Assembly: GCA_017562135.1 (NCBI GenBank)
Contig: QEYB01001016.1
Coordinates: 1 to 23,852, forward strand
Source of the DNA: Dipylidium caninum
Lineage: Eukaryota; Platyhelminthes; Cestoda; Cyclophyllidea; Dipylidiidae
Reading direction: 5' to 3'
DNA: 23,852 nucleotides
Shown piece by piece: positions 1 through 10,849 of this stretch (positions within the stretch are counted from its first letter, which is position 1; each line of letters begins with the position of its first letter). The notes below the pieces were generated by a model. The model was not told the origin of the DNA. It did not search any database and was given only the letters and a program-made list of their open reading frames with translations. The translations under genes were made by a program, and so were the position numbers.

Positions 1-3000
1 GTCCAAAGAATGTGACACTGTGGTCAAGCAATCGGAAATTAATCGGTAATTTCCTTTCTTCCCGGCCCGTAGTTGCCCAAGATGGTTGACCCACGAGATT
101 AGGGACAATTAGAAAAGCGACATATCTGGGGGAAAAGTTAGGGCAAAGGAATTGAACTGCGCCAAGCCATCCTAGGAACACTCGCAGCACCAGATCATTT
201 CACTCACTGTCCATCGCCGCGGCATATAACGCATTAGGTGTCAGCGTACATAGCGGGCACCACAGAGTGAGCTCTGAGATTCACGAAAACCGCATACTTC
301 TACTCCCACTTGTGGGAACGCACGCCACAACTGCTTTGCGGTTTGGGCTTAGTTGCATCGTCTGTTGGCCTCGCGCTCGCCTCCTCCCCTCACACTTTGT
401 CGGACGCCCCTCATCGCTCACACCACTAGGGCTCGGAGAAGAGTATGGTCCTTACGTACTCACCACTGCTTAGCGCCGTTCTCGGCGTCGTCTCCTCCCC
501 CTCTTTACACCATCAGCCACCGTTTATTTCCCAACTCATTCGTAACCTCTGCGCGCGGTCAGTCGAATTTGCACCGCCATAAGTGGATGCACCTCAACTA
601 CCTGCTCACTCTTTTCTCCGTTCCGATGCGAGAATACTCGACAGGGTAGACGAGCAATCCAGCTGATCCTGATTTTTACTGTCTGACCGCTGCAAGTTTG
701 CTGTGCAGCTGGCAGGAGTTCCTAAACTCTTCTCCTCCAGTCACTTGCGAAATGGAACTCCCAGACTTGCGTGCGAGTGAGAATTTTCATCCCACCTATC
801 TGACGTGACAATCCACAGAGCACAACGTAGTCGTCCGACCAAGGTTATGTTCCAGTACAACGTATAAAAAAGTTGAGTGCTAGGTCGCACAATGACATAC
901 AATCTCATTGTTCATTTCCTTCAATCACTTTCCGCCTCGCCATCCTGCCTGTCACACTTCTACCTTCCAAGGGGCCCTGCTATCGTCCGGGGCCCATAGT
1001 ATCTTCCCGTCGAAATTCACCAACTCCCTTGGTCATGTGGAGGCATCTTTGGGCATCCAATTACGGAGGCACCCAGTCTCTGCCCACTTTGAACAAAAAC
1101 TCCCTCGCGTCCTCGGGTTACATGGCGCTGATCATCGTTGACCGAGAAGCCCTGCTCTCTGAAGTTACCGTAACTACATGGCTGTGATTCGGAACCGATG
1201 AAAAATGCGGAAACATTCCAGTTCTTCATGCCTTCCTGGATCAGAGAATACTTGACTCACGACTCAATCTCTCCTTCAATATTTCAAACTCGCAGCCCGG
1301 TAAGGGGATTCTGTCATACTCCACTTCCATGAGCTAACCAGCTTCGGGCCCGTTGGTGATATGGTGACGACGCACAGATATTTGTGTGAGTCGACTTATC
1401 TCTTATCCCCTTAATTAACATTGGCTCATGCCCACGCGATATTGCGAGCGCCTATGTGGGCTTTGCCTTCTAGCGCAATAGGCCGGGGCATCCATGTTTG
1501 ACAATTTACTTCATCATTGGTCCCACGATTTAACTACTCCAAAACGGGAGGAGGTGTTCGGCCACATTTCGCTGGGAAGGAGCACTATGGTACTCGCAAC
1601 TAACCCACTTCCAATTGCTTCATGACAGCCACATACTTTAGTGTTCGTCCACCACCTCAGACTGCTGTGTTCGTCATTAACAAAAATACGTGTTGGGGGA
1701 AGTGTCCATACGACTAGGTGGCCTCTCCGAAACCACTTCGTGAAGTCACCTGCACCATGCAACAGCGATTTCCAAAACCTTTGCCAATAAAGGCACTACG
1801 GACAGTTCATTCTTCCCCTCTCGCACACCATCCTGCAATGTTCATCTAGTGCGCGATAGGGCACCTCGATGCTCGCGACTGTTGGGCACGGTAGACCAGC
1901 GCGAAAGTGCGGTGCACTGCTTCTTCCTGTAGGAAGTATGAGCACTGACCAGAGGAAGCGTGACACGAATATGTGGCCCGATTAGGCTATACGATAGATA
2001 GACACCACTGTCCATTTGTTTGTAATTCCGGCCAAACAACTCAGCATGTAGAGAAAATAGAGGAAGTCAGAGATATATAAGGAGGCAGAAGTGCGCCTTT
2101 AGGGTGAAGCGATGATGTGGAGTTTGGCCTCAGTCCCACCCTTGTTAACATTAACATATTCAACGTGCATTAAAATGGTATGGATACACCCAGAGCCCCA
2201 TGCAACAACACCCCCTTCTGTGCAGTGTCACCTCGCGGAGCGACACTCGGCCATGATTTCGAGACGATTTCGAGGCCTCCGCTTTCATTGTTAAAGCCCT
2301 CCTCTCCCCCGACAAGTGTCTCCGTGAAAAAGAGCTGAGTCGTGGTCCTCTGACCGTACGCCAACGGGTTACGCATAAGCATAGGGCATCGTGGTTTCTT
2401 GCGACACTGCCGAACATGACACCATTTCTGGAACGTGAGAAAGTAGGCTGTGGATATGGTGCAGAAGCACAACCTGTTCGAGTAAGACGAAAGAACTCTG
2501 TCACAACTGCCAACATTTGGGCCGTAATGACAGTCTGGCTCATCTCTACTTCTCACCTTTCGCCGCTCCCTAATCTACCACACCGAACTTGCAGTAGCGC
2601 GTGGCGCCTTTCACATTCACAATATACTCAACTCCACTGTGCCTCCAAAAACATGGCACCAACATGGGCTCCGACTCTTGAATACTGATCAAACTTAAAG
2701 TAGCGGCCATTATTTAGTGGCATCCTCTGCCCCACTTAATGGCGGGTAGGTCGTGTTTTACATCACAAATGGAATCTCCTTCGAAGACGGTATTGCCACA
2801 TAAACCGCCATCGGCCTCGTACATATCATACTTCTCGGTTCGACAGGACTGTTCCATTGCTAACGACCTTACGACCTCATATTCCCCTTACCTACCACCG
2901 GCCCTCCCGCGTAGATCTTCACTCTGCCACAACAGTTTGCAGGCAGTCCGCAAGTGGTCCCCAGTCAGAGGACATTCAATTCTCAAGGCCAACTATTACG

Positions 3001-3540
3001 CGCAACGTGCATACTAGTTCGTCAAGGTCTGCTCATTAGAATACTCTTATATTTCATGCGAACCTCTTGACTACCCATACCAGCGCTGTAACGTGGCTGG
3101 GCCACAGGTAAGCTGGCTCCTCAAAGTTTCTTCCCGCTCACTCCTCGACCAACAAAACAAGCTTCATCGTAGCTGCCTGCCCTGTGGAAGTATCACGGAG
3201 GCCACGATTCTGCGGGACCAGTCCAAAAAATGCGTTCACTGGAGCTCAACCAGGAATGCCTCAGGAAGATTCGTGCGACGCTCTCTAAGCGTAATGAGCA
3301 CGAAAAGTAGGGGCGGTGCCGAGAAGGTTAAAGACCTTTCCATCCAGTGGCAGTCCACTCAGCTGCGGGTGATTGGTGCTATTGACCGATTCGAGGTGAC
3401 TCCGTCAACCATTATACCGATGCCATTGATGAGCTCCCACGATTTGATCCGAAATCAGAAATTATCTAATTCGTGTTGTTGGTACCACTCCGCGGCCGAT
3501 CGTGCTTTATTCTTCTGGGCTGCTTCTTAACTATCATCTG
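1..3540 (-). repeat. Outer inverted repeat, left arm A' (noisy, runs off left edge)
   Basis: Read in reverse complement, this stretch follows 14100-17015 from end to end. Matched landmarks include GGAAAAGTTAGGGCAAAGGA near 135 (reverse of about 16900), a TATAAAAA-GTTGA stretch at 863 (16340), CGATTTCCAAAACCTTTGC near 1770 (about 15590), CCCCCGACAAGTGTCTC near 2308 (about 15130), and CTAGTTCGTCAAGGTCTGC near 3013 (about 14540). Similarity fades near 3540 inside and is still present at base 1, so the arm continues outside the window. A' is about 3540 bases against about 2915 in A. The excess is spread as many 1-4 base insertions, not a few large ones. I infer uncorrected read sequence or unusually insertion-rich decay. 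Frames inside (for example 3093-3530) are not conserved in the partner arm and are not called as genes. Confidence 0.85.
863..872 (+). promoter_or_regulatory. TATA-like box conserved in both outer arms (A' copy)
   Basis: TATAAAAAAG is followed by GTTGAGTGCT, then a pyrimidine-rich stretch from about 903 (TTGTTCATTTCC). The same order occurs in reverse at 16331-16340, so the motif survives in two copies that otherwise differ heavily. A eukaryotic core promoter is a reasonable reading, but no confirmed gene lies downstream and A+T-rich motifs arise by chance. Confidence 0.22.
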
Positions 3541-6500
3541 ACTCCCGCGCGCTCTATCCAAACTCAGCCGCAAGTGGTGATGTCAGGCGTGCGTCTGAGG
3601 GACCGCCAGTAGTAGTAGCACCCTCACGCTACGCCAACCTTCACTATTGTGCCTGTGCCAGAGTGCGTCACGTCCGTCATTTCGTCCAAGGTCTGATCTG
3701 ATCCGTGCAGAATCAGCTTTAATCTTGCACTGCGTGGGAGTTGCTTGAGCGACCCGTCTTTTGTCTCTCACGTGATCCCTGGTCTTCACCTATGAAAAGA
3801 GCTTCACCATCCGAGAGAGTTCTGGCTAATATTCATTTTAGGCAGGTGAGAGGCCTCACGAGGACAATCAAAGGTGGTCAACGTGAAGTCCGACTTGCCC
3901 TTTGATTCTCCATGGCTCCGATGCAACCATTAATAGTTAGTGCGTGACGTATCGCCTGATCGAATGGATCTGACCCATTGAGAAAAAACATCCGAGGCGA
4001 CACTCAGCACACGCAAGCGAGCTAGCGCATGCTTTGCAACGTGCTTCCCAAAGCCTCCTCACCACTCAACGGCCCACGAAATCTCTGCGCCTACAGAGGC
4101 GCCTTTCCGATTATTAAATGTTTAAGTGTTAACGGACCGGCTCGAACACGAGCCACACAGCACTGTTACCTCCCCTCAACCCAAGTAATCAGTGGAACAA
4201 CAGTGCCTCCTCTGCATTGAAGCTGAAATTTTTCCCAAGTCAAGTCCAACAGATCAAATGTTGCACTACATTTCGTACATCGCATCTAGATTGTCAGCTT
4301 GTTCGCACTCGCGCTGCCACGGCCCACACCACGCCCTAATAAGCTAACTTCCTCCTTGATCCCCCATTCCCTCTGTTACATCACTCGGTTCATGCGTGGG
4401 ATTGGTGCCACTCTTTCCCCTGGTCGACTTCTCTTCCCAGTGCACATAGTCGAGTGGTCCTTGGAGTTCTCCTTCCATACTCTTCGACGTCGCTATGATG
4501 CTGGCGTCTCCAAGCTAAGTCAGGAGGCGGCACCGGTTCACCGTGGCGAGTTGACACCAATTGTTCACATCGTGCGCCAGACGCGGGTTACGTGACGATA
4601 GCAGTCGTAGCCCAACGGCCATGCATGAGCATTGCGCATGGGAGGCGATTACTGAGACATCCAGTGGTGTGCATGTATCGAATGCATCTGACCCTTTTTG
4701 ATGGAAAGTGGCCAGGTATGCATTCAAAGTGTTGGAACCTGGCTGGAGGTGGTGGTTTTGAACCCCTTCGTAGTTCCTCGTCGTACGGACCGCTTCTCTC
4801 CCGGTGCCAACTGGACGATCTGATAGCCGTTCTATAGTCTGCAGCGCTGCACATTTTGCGCCGTCCATTGGCAGACAGTTGCCTGAGACTGCATCTGACT
4901 GGAACCTGGAAAGAATCGTGCGAGTTGCTGAAGTGGGAATGGTGGAGAGAACCCCCTTGACCGCATTGGCTGTTCAATGCGGGTCCATTGCCTGCACGTG
5001 ATGGAGACTGCCCAGACTAATACAGTCCTTCCTCACTTGCAACGAGGAAATGCGCCTCATCTGCTTATCGGTGGGTCTCTGCGTATCCCCTCGGTTTTCC
5101 TCGATCATTGCTCTTGATTGGCTGAGCTAGCCTTTTCGTTGCAACCTAGTACGCTCGACAGAGACGCAAAGGGTCGGATTCTTCTTCCAAGACAGAGATA
5201 CATGAATGCATTGAATGATTGGTCGACCGATACTCATATCTAAAGAAGTTTGCAAACACGATATGCTACCGCTTTCAAACCCTAATGAGCGTGACACCGA
5301 CCCGTCGTAAGCTCCTACCTTTCTCGCTCGACCATGGCAACTATAGAGAGCAAGACGATGAGTTTGAGCACATCCGAGTGAACAGGAGAGCCATCTTACT
5401 GGAGGCTACTCCAAGACTTCCTCTAAGCGAAGTCTAGATCATTATTACGGCTGGGCGACCGTTGGTGGAAATGCAAGTACACCTTTCGTCTAACCTTAGT
5501 GACCCCAGTACGTCGGCATAGGAAGGAGTAAATCTCGAGGCATCAGACCGAGGTCGTGGATCATCAGGCCACGTTGGCAGTCTTCAGGAGACCAGGGGAA
5601 CGCTAGCTCAACACTGAGCGAAGTTCGCGCGCACACGTTGAACTGTTAAGAGTGAGATGCTCGAGAGGAGGAGGGAGGCGCCTGATCAACGACTCGCTGT
5701 GCTTGGCCCGTGCGGGACCCTACCGCTGATCGCTCCGCTTCCCTGGAGAAATGCGGCCAGTTGCCCTCGACGGATATTGCCCATGACGCTAATAAATCGT
5801 CCCAAATCACTGATCTATCCAAGAGTCCGGCAGCGCCATGAGACTAATCGTCAGCCCGTCATCTATGTTCTGAAAGGCAAGGACCGGCATCTTTATGACG
5901 TTCCGCCAGGGGACAGAGACATCATGTCTGAAGTTATCAAATTTACTAGCTTGTCCAGGAAACATGTCACTTTGATTTTTTAATTCCTCTAATTAAAGGT
6001 GTGTTGTAACCCTAATACTCATCTTTGTTTGCCTTATCACAGAGAACTCTCATTTCGAAGACTATTTCAAAGAAACGGATTACACATCAGTCATCTTCCA
6101 ACCACGAGCCTGGAAAAGTTCAATTGCGCGCCATGACGGATAATGGCGCAACGCAGCCTGTGGTCCAGGCGCCCAGTCTCCTTTCGTATTATGCGGATCC
6201 CAAATGATTGTACAATGTGAGAGGCGGAATCGAGAACTAGACTCTCCTCGGACTGTCATGTGATGTGTCCACATCAATAGCAACATTTCTTCGTCACGCA
6301 AATGGTGTTCACTCCGCCTCCTCGCGTCCATCTACACCGACTCCCACTATTCGCATTCCACTCCCTTTTATGATGCAGTACATCCAAACTACAATGAACT
6401 CGAACTTCTGTACTCACTTACTCTTATTTTACCACATTATGGTTCCAGCGATATCTTGTTTCCCAGCTCTCTATGCCTGGGGAGCGCGCAAAGTAAAGAG

Positions 6501-8160
6501 GAAGCGGCGCTCTTCAGTGTGCAACGTTCGATACCTCTAGTCCACTCCATACGATGGCACAGATATCCCCAGACACCACGCAATATAACGGAAGTACTCT
6601 AAGCTGGAGCGCACTGCTGAGCTGGCGCCTGTCAACATTGAAACCTCGTACACCCGCACTATCTACAGATTAAAGTACGTAATTACCTTAGCAGCTATCA
6701 TGATCAACCCATAGCGGGGGAAAAAGTGCTGATTGGTGACCAGGGCAAGTTGCGTAGGTGTTCAGCGGGCAGGCCTGACCTGATCTAGCAGCACAGAGGG
6801 ACTTGCACACGTCCGAACAGCTCGTCTTCCAAGCTTCCAAGGGGTTAGTAGCGCATTGACCGTTGGTGAGTTAGGCCCACACACCCCATCCGGGCGGATG
6901 CAGAGTACACACACAGGGGTAAACAATCGCTATCACCTAGAGTGCCCTCATGCTCCAATACCCCCGCCCGCAGAACTCGGCAAACTTGATAGCCCTCTAG
7001 GTCCGAACCAAGACATTACGTTCAAAATAGCCGCCCCACCCCGAGTCCCAGAATTCTTTGGCAGTACGGTTGCTACCCTCCCGTTCCCGCCCACTTCAGC
7101 TCCGCGCATAGAGCCAATAGTAGTGGGGGGAAAAGGACAGATAGTGCGGCGGTGGTTCCCGTTACTTGCGTTACTGGAAAAACTAGTTCTTTCAGCGGAA
7201 GTTTGTCTCCGTCTCGGCTCGGAAGAGAGGCACTAGAGACAAATCTGCCCAAAAGCGCAAACATTCCCTCGCTGTTAGCGTATAACTTCCACCCCTTACA
7301 GGGGCTATACAATCACGATGTCGATCAGAGCAGGCCGAGCGGGGGATAACTGGGCACTTCTACTCAAAACCTCACACAGCTGCACTCCCTCACTCCTCTA
7401 TGCTAATGCTCCACCTGTCAAGTTTTACGCCTTCCGTGCCCAAACTCTCCTCGCCACTAAGTCCCTTCGTGGATGAGAGGTCCGTAAACGCGCATCTAAA
7501 CTCACAATCTGCATCCTGCACCAATCGGGAACTTGGGTAACGACATGGGCTGACTCCGCCGTGAAGGCAAGTGACTACGTCAGGAAGCTAGGACAAGCAG
7601 CGAACTCACAAGTGGACATCCTAACGAGGAATTGTCATCCGGCTCCGCACATGGCTCTTACGTCCCCTAAAACGTCGACTAAGTCACCAGTTCTGCCGAC
7701 GACAGTGGCAGAGATATTGTGGGGAGGAGCGCAAAAGTGTGAGGTGGTCGTTCAATTTGTCTCACCTATCGCTATGCCACCCCAGGGTACCGAGCAAGCA
7801 CACCATACCACCATGTGCTCGGAAGGCAAGGACTCGCAACTACCACTTCAGTCATTGCTACGTTGCCTCCGGATTGCACTGAAAACCTCAGTGCGACGAC
7901 GTGATGTCGCATCGAGATGACAGCTCCTCCACTGGACCAAGGAAATACTCGATCAGATGAGAGAACGCGTGTGCCATACTTCTCAGCCGCTGAGCTTATA
8001 CATCGTCGCGATATGGAGACATCCATCCACTACACTACGAAATAAAATACAAAACAATAAGAAAAAACCAGGATTGACAACAGAACAGAAGAAGAAAGTA
8101 AGTCAGAGAGCAACACAAGAGTATGACCAAATACGGAGGAGCCGAAGAACATCAGGAGCA
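3541..8160. other. No supportable gene; noisy sequence present only on the left side of the palindrome
   Basis: This stretch has no partner in the right arm of the large palindrome. All open frames are short (the longest are about 118-129 codons, for example 4588-4977 minus and 6856-7236 plus), which is what chance gives at this base composition. It contains no homopolymer over seven bases and no microsatellite, unlike the sequence after 9 kb, and has the same texture as the insertion-rich arm A'. A frame at 5657-5983 (108 codons, basic, no recognised motif) and one at 6856-7236 (126 codons, proline-rich middle) are the most protein-like, but I recognise neither. The likeliest reading is noncoding DNA with a high error rate. 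Confidence 0.5.
4739..4766 (+). other. tRNA B-box-like motif (possible SINE remnant)
   Basis: GGTTTTGAACC at 4754-4764 resembles the RNA polymerase III internal B box (GGTTCGANNCC), with a T in place of the C in TTCGA. In translation it gives the peptide GGGGFEPLRSS; Gly-Phe-Glu-Pro peptides of this kind are typical when tRNA-derived repeats are conceptually translated. No A box, cloverleaf or poly-A tail can be shown around it, so this is a weak hint and not a called tRNA or SINE. Confidence 0.15.
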
Positions 8161-8671
8161 ACTTAGAGAAGGAGGACCGATGACCAACTGACGATGCGGG
8201 TTTGCACGAAATTATGTGTTTCGGCGATCCCCACACTCGCACAGTGCATCGAGGCTGCCACGCCCTGTTGCGTGGAGCCCTGTACCACTTTTCGATCGTC
8301 AGTGCTGTTGAAGCAGACGAAGGTACAGTACAAGTGAACAAATGGATATAACTTCCAGTAGAAGAGTTAGGCAAAAATTCTCTGCTTCCCACCTCCCAAT
8401 AGAACAAATCCACTTGTGCGCCTTCCTTTTCCTACTATCGCACATTTCCCTAATCACTATACCAACCATTACAGAGCTACCGTCTCCGCTCTCCTTCTTT
8501 CCCTCATTCGCTCTCCATGAAAACCCATCGCTCATCGGCCATCGTGCGAAGACCATGCAGAATTCTCTAAAACATTAAATAAGAAAATCAGTAATAAATA
8601 GCGCAAAGAACGCATCGGTCCTATCATATCTTCTACTGTCAAACTCACTCCCTCACTTCATCCCATTTAAC
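8161..8671. other. Spacer, no gene seen; pyrimidine-rich middle
   Basis: There are only short frames on both strands (under 130 codons, mutually overlapping). A pyrimidine-rich stretch lies at 8420-8520, followed by an A+T-rich stretch with ACATTAAATAAG and AGTAATAAATAG around 8570-8600. The segment at 8650-8695 (CACTTCATCCCA then CCACTCCCCTCCAC) resembles 19465-19500, which may be an outlying piece of the D duplication. Confidence 0.35.
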
Positions 8672-9240
8672 TTGCCACTCCCCTCCACCAAAAGATCATC
8701 GCATCATTTTTCGTCTGACATCGACCTCTGTATCCTAACCATAAGCCACGAAGTTGCCTCCATCAACTCTCTACTAGTTGCGCAAGGAAGTCCATTTGTT
8801 ATTAAATCACTTGTCTCGGACTCTATGCGCGGACCCACTACGGTGTGTTTTGTGAGCTATGCTGAGAGTGGACTGAGGTCGATGGAGGCACGCTCTCGGG
8901 CTCCATGGGCAGAAGGAGGATTTGAAACCCATGGCGGAGACGACAGCGCTGCGATTGAGGAGAAAGGTCTACAACCTCCAGTCGAAGTTCGTGAGAGGAG
9001 CCCAGAGTGTCCGAACAACTCCCTGGATACGTGCGGCACTGGGTGAGGAAAAGAAAGAAAGCCATCCAAACAAAAAGGCTGCCACTGGCTACAATACGCC
9101 GTCTGCTGAGGAAGGCGGAGCATTCACCACTCGTCACGCTATGGAATGCAAACCAAGGTTTTCTGGAGGGTGCCCATGCACTCGATCCACACCGGAATGC
9201 TTAAGTGAACGACCCTCGAGATCGCAAAAGCGGGCTCTCG
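8672..9240 (+). CDS. Possible coding exon, unidentified, in two overlapping frames
   Basis: One frame is open from 8672 to 9046 (124 codons). A second is open from 9007 to 9204, giving a basic peptide with LPGYVRHWVRKRKKAIQTKR then LPLATIRRLLRKAEHSPLVT. A third runs from 8922 into the poly-T at 9449. Switching from the first frame to the second near 9007-9046 would give about 170 continuous codons, as expected for a coding exon with a one-base indel error. A GTAAGT donor-like hexamer at 9240-9245 follows. I do not recognise the protein or any domain. The alternative is chance open frames in G+C-balanced DNA. Confidence 0.2.
8903..8934 (+). repeat. Short inverted repeat CCATGGG / CCCATGG
   Basis: Two 7-base complementary arms at 8903-8909 and 8928-8934 enclose 18 bases that include GGATTTGAAA. 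It lies within the possible exon at 8672-9240. No family is recognised, and chance is a fair explanation. Confidence 0.3.
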
Positions 9241-9420
9241 TAAGTCACCCAACCCTTCCCCTCTCACATCTTCCCCTTCAGTACACCGTCCCGAAACCAC
9301 ACATCCTTTCACTGCCGACCGGCGTGGTCTTCCCCATAACCCTTCCCTCTATGTTACCCTCCCCACCAGCAGCGCCTCTCCACTCAGCCCTCGAGCTCCT
9401 CTTTTGGGGTTTCAAAAACA

Positions 9421-9447
9421 TTTTTTTTTCTTCCAATTTTTTTTTTT
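9421..9447 (+). repeat. Poly-T tracts
   Basis: T9 (9421-9429) and T11 (9437-9447) are separated by CTTCCAA and followed by GAAAAAAG, so the tract can pair with its own downstream A run. These are the longest homopolymers in the window. On the minus strand this would be a poly-A, the possible tail of a reverse-transcribed insertion whose body would lie to the right. No target-site duplication was found by eye. Confidence 0.6.
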
Positions 9448-9589
9448 GAAAAAAGACACTTTAATGCCCGGCCTCTTTTCCCCATGCAAAAAACCCAATC
9501 TACTTTACATAATCCGCCAACACCACTGCCTAAGCACCAGATGGTGGAGACGTCGAGTCACACCCACCGCATTCAACAACCCACGTATG

Positions 9590-10560
9590 TGTAGACGTTT
9601 AAACTCCCACCGTGCCAGTTCTTTCAAACGTGCACTGCGAAGTTCACTTGCGCCTATTCAACGCGCATCAACCCCCACCCTCCATCTCGATTCGTTGCCT
9701 CGTCCTCGTTCCAGCGCTTTTCGTCCTGTGTACCCTGAGTTTGTCACACATCGGCCGACACGCTGACCGATCTCACAATCACACCTCGACCATGGTTCAC
9801 GCCTATGGTTGAGACAACACAGAGTAGTCAGAGTCGAGAGTCAACGAACGAAAGTGTGAAAAGAGTCAGGAGACAAGTTGGAAGATTATTCGCACGTCTC
9901 CCACTGTTCTCTCTATGACGCTGACGCGTAACCGAGGCACCCAGACCGAATTCTCTTCACCAACATCCAACCAAACTCCACTTCCCCAACTTCCTCTCTC
10001 TCTCTCTCTCGCGTGCCAGGCAGCAGCAGCACAGAATACTCTGAACACCTCGTCGACGCTTCGTCATATACTGCTTCATCCTCCTCATCAAACAGTGTGT
10101 AGCTCCGCCTGCAGGACGACAGAGCGCATTGACCACGTATCATGCTATCAACTTCTGCCCCATGTTTCATTTCTAATAAAAGCCATTTCACATTCAACCA
10201 CTTTGAACTGCACGTCGTTGGCCGGATACAGAGATTATAGAAGACCTATGGAATTACTATTGGTGCAGCAGCCTATATTACGAGGAGAATTTGCTCGTTT
10301 ATCCAAATCTGTTGAGAGGAGCATTTCAGCAACACGGAGGTTAGTTCTGCCTATGCCTGGAGGTCACAACCTCGCCAACGTCGGCGTTGATCTCTTACAA
10401 GTGTCACACACAGTGTAGTATCGCACACCACACGTTACCCAACAGCATTCTCATCCCTCTACACCGCGAAACAAATTCCGCCCACTTCCTTGAGACTGGG
10501 CAAAACCGGCAGGCGCGAGGGAGGAGAAGAAGGAGAGGAAGAAGCGCGAGAAGTGGGAGA
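9590..10560 (+). repeat. Diverged direct repeat D, copy 1
   Basis: It is collinear with 19960-20960. The shared order is: a CTCGTCCTC stretch (9693 / 20002); GAAAGTGTGAAA (9851 / 20174); TATTCGC...CACT...TGTTCT (about 9887 / 20301); TTCACCA...CATCCA (about 9955 / 20373); a CT-rich stretch leading to CAGCAGCA; GTGTRGCTCCGCC (10096 / 20511); TTTCATT...CACTTTGA; CACGGAGGTTAG against CACGGAGGTAG; then a purine-rich stretch. Differences include many substitutions as well as indels, so this looks like a genuinely old duplication, unlike the C-B' copies. No protein is recognisable in either copy. Confidence 0.65.
9994..10010 (+). repeat. (CT)n microsatellite
   Basis: An uninterrupted run of alternating C and T about eight to nine units long. 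The equivalent place in repeat D copy 2 (about 20410) has only a broken CT-rich stretch, so the array expanded or decayed after the duplication. Confidence 0.9.
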
Positions 10561-10572
10561 AGTAGGGAGGAA
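10514..10572 (+). repeat. Purine-rich tract in repeat D copy 1
   Basis: About 60 bases are almost all A and G (GAGGGAGGAGAAGAAGGAGA and onward), interrupted by GCGCG and a few T. It occupies the same relative place as the much longer 20914-21097 tract in D copy 2, marking the right end of the shared segment. Confidence 0.7.
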
Positions 10573-10849
10573 GTGGACGCAGTGGGAGTTAACGTTGAGG
10601 TATCGATCAAACAATTAGTTGTTGATGCGATTACGCCGTTACAGAGTGCACCAAATAATGCCCGTTCGCTCATCTTCATTGCACTCCACATCTTCGGCCG
10701 TAGAGCTCACTCAGCCTCTCGAGCGTGAGTGAGCCAAGAATGTGACAGAGAAGAGACACAATCCGCGGGGAGAAGCTAGCCTCAGCCGTCGGTTGTCGAG
10801 CCCTCCCTCAAATAGGCAGCATCCAGTCAAGGCGCCATCACCGCATCGA
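10573..10849. other. Flank of inverted repeat B; no gene seen
   Basis: This 280-base interval joins D copy 1 to B. Read in reverse, 10720-10850 weakly follows 13512-13640 in the right arm (GGATGCTGCC in both, then GAGC and TGAGRCT landmarks in the same order), so the inner palindrome continues here at lower identity. The open frames are short and unremarkable. Confidence 0.4.

Noticed and set aside
4588..4977. 129-codon minus-strand frame
   Set aside because: A second minus frame (4515-4868) and two plus frames overlap it with equal quality. It lies in the noisy region and has no second copy.
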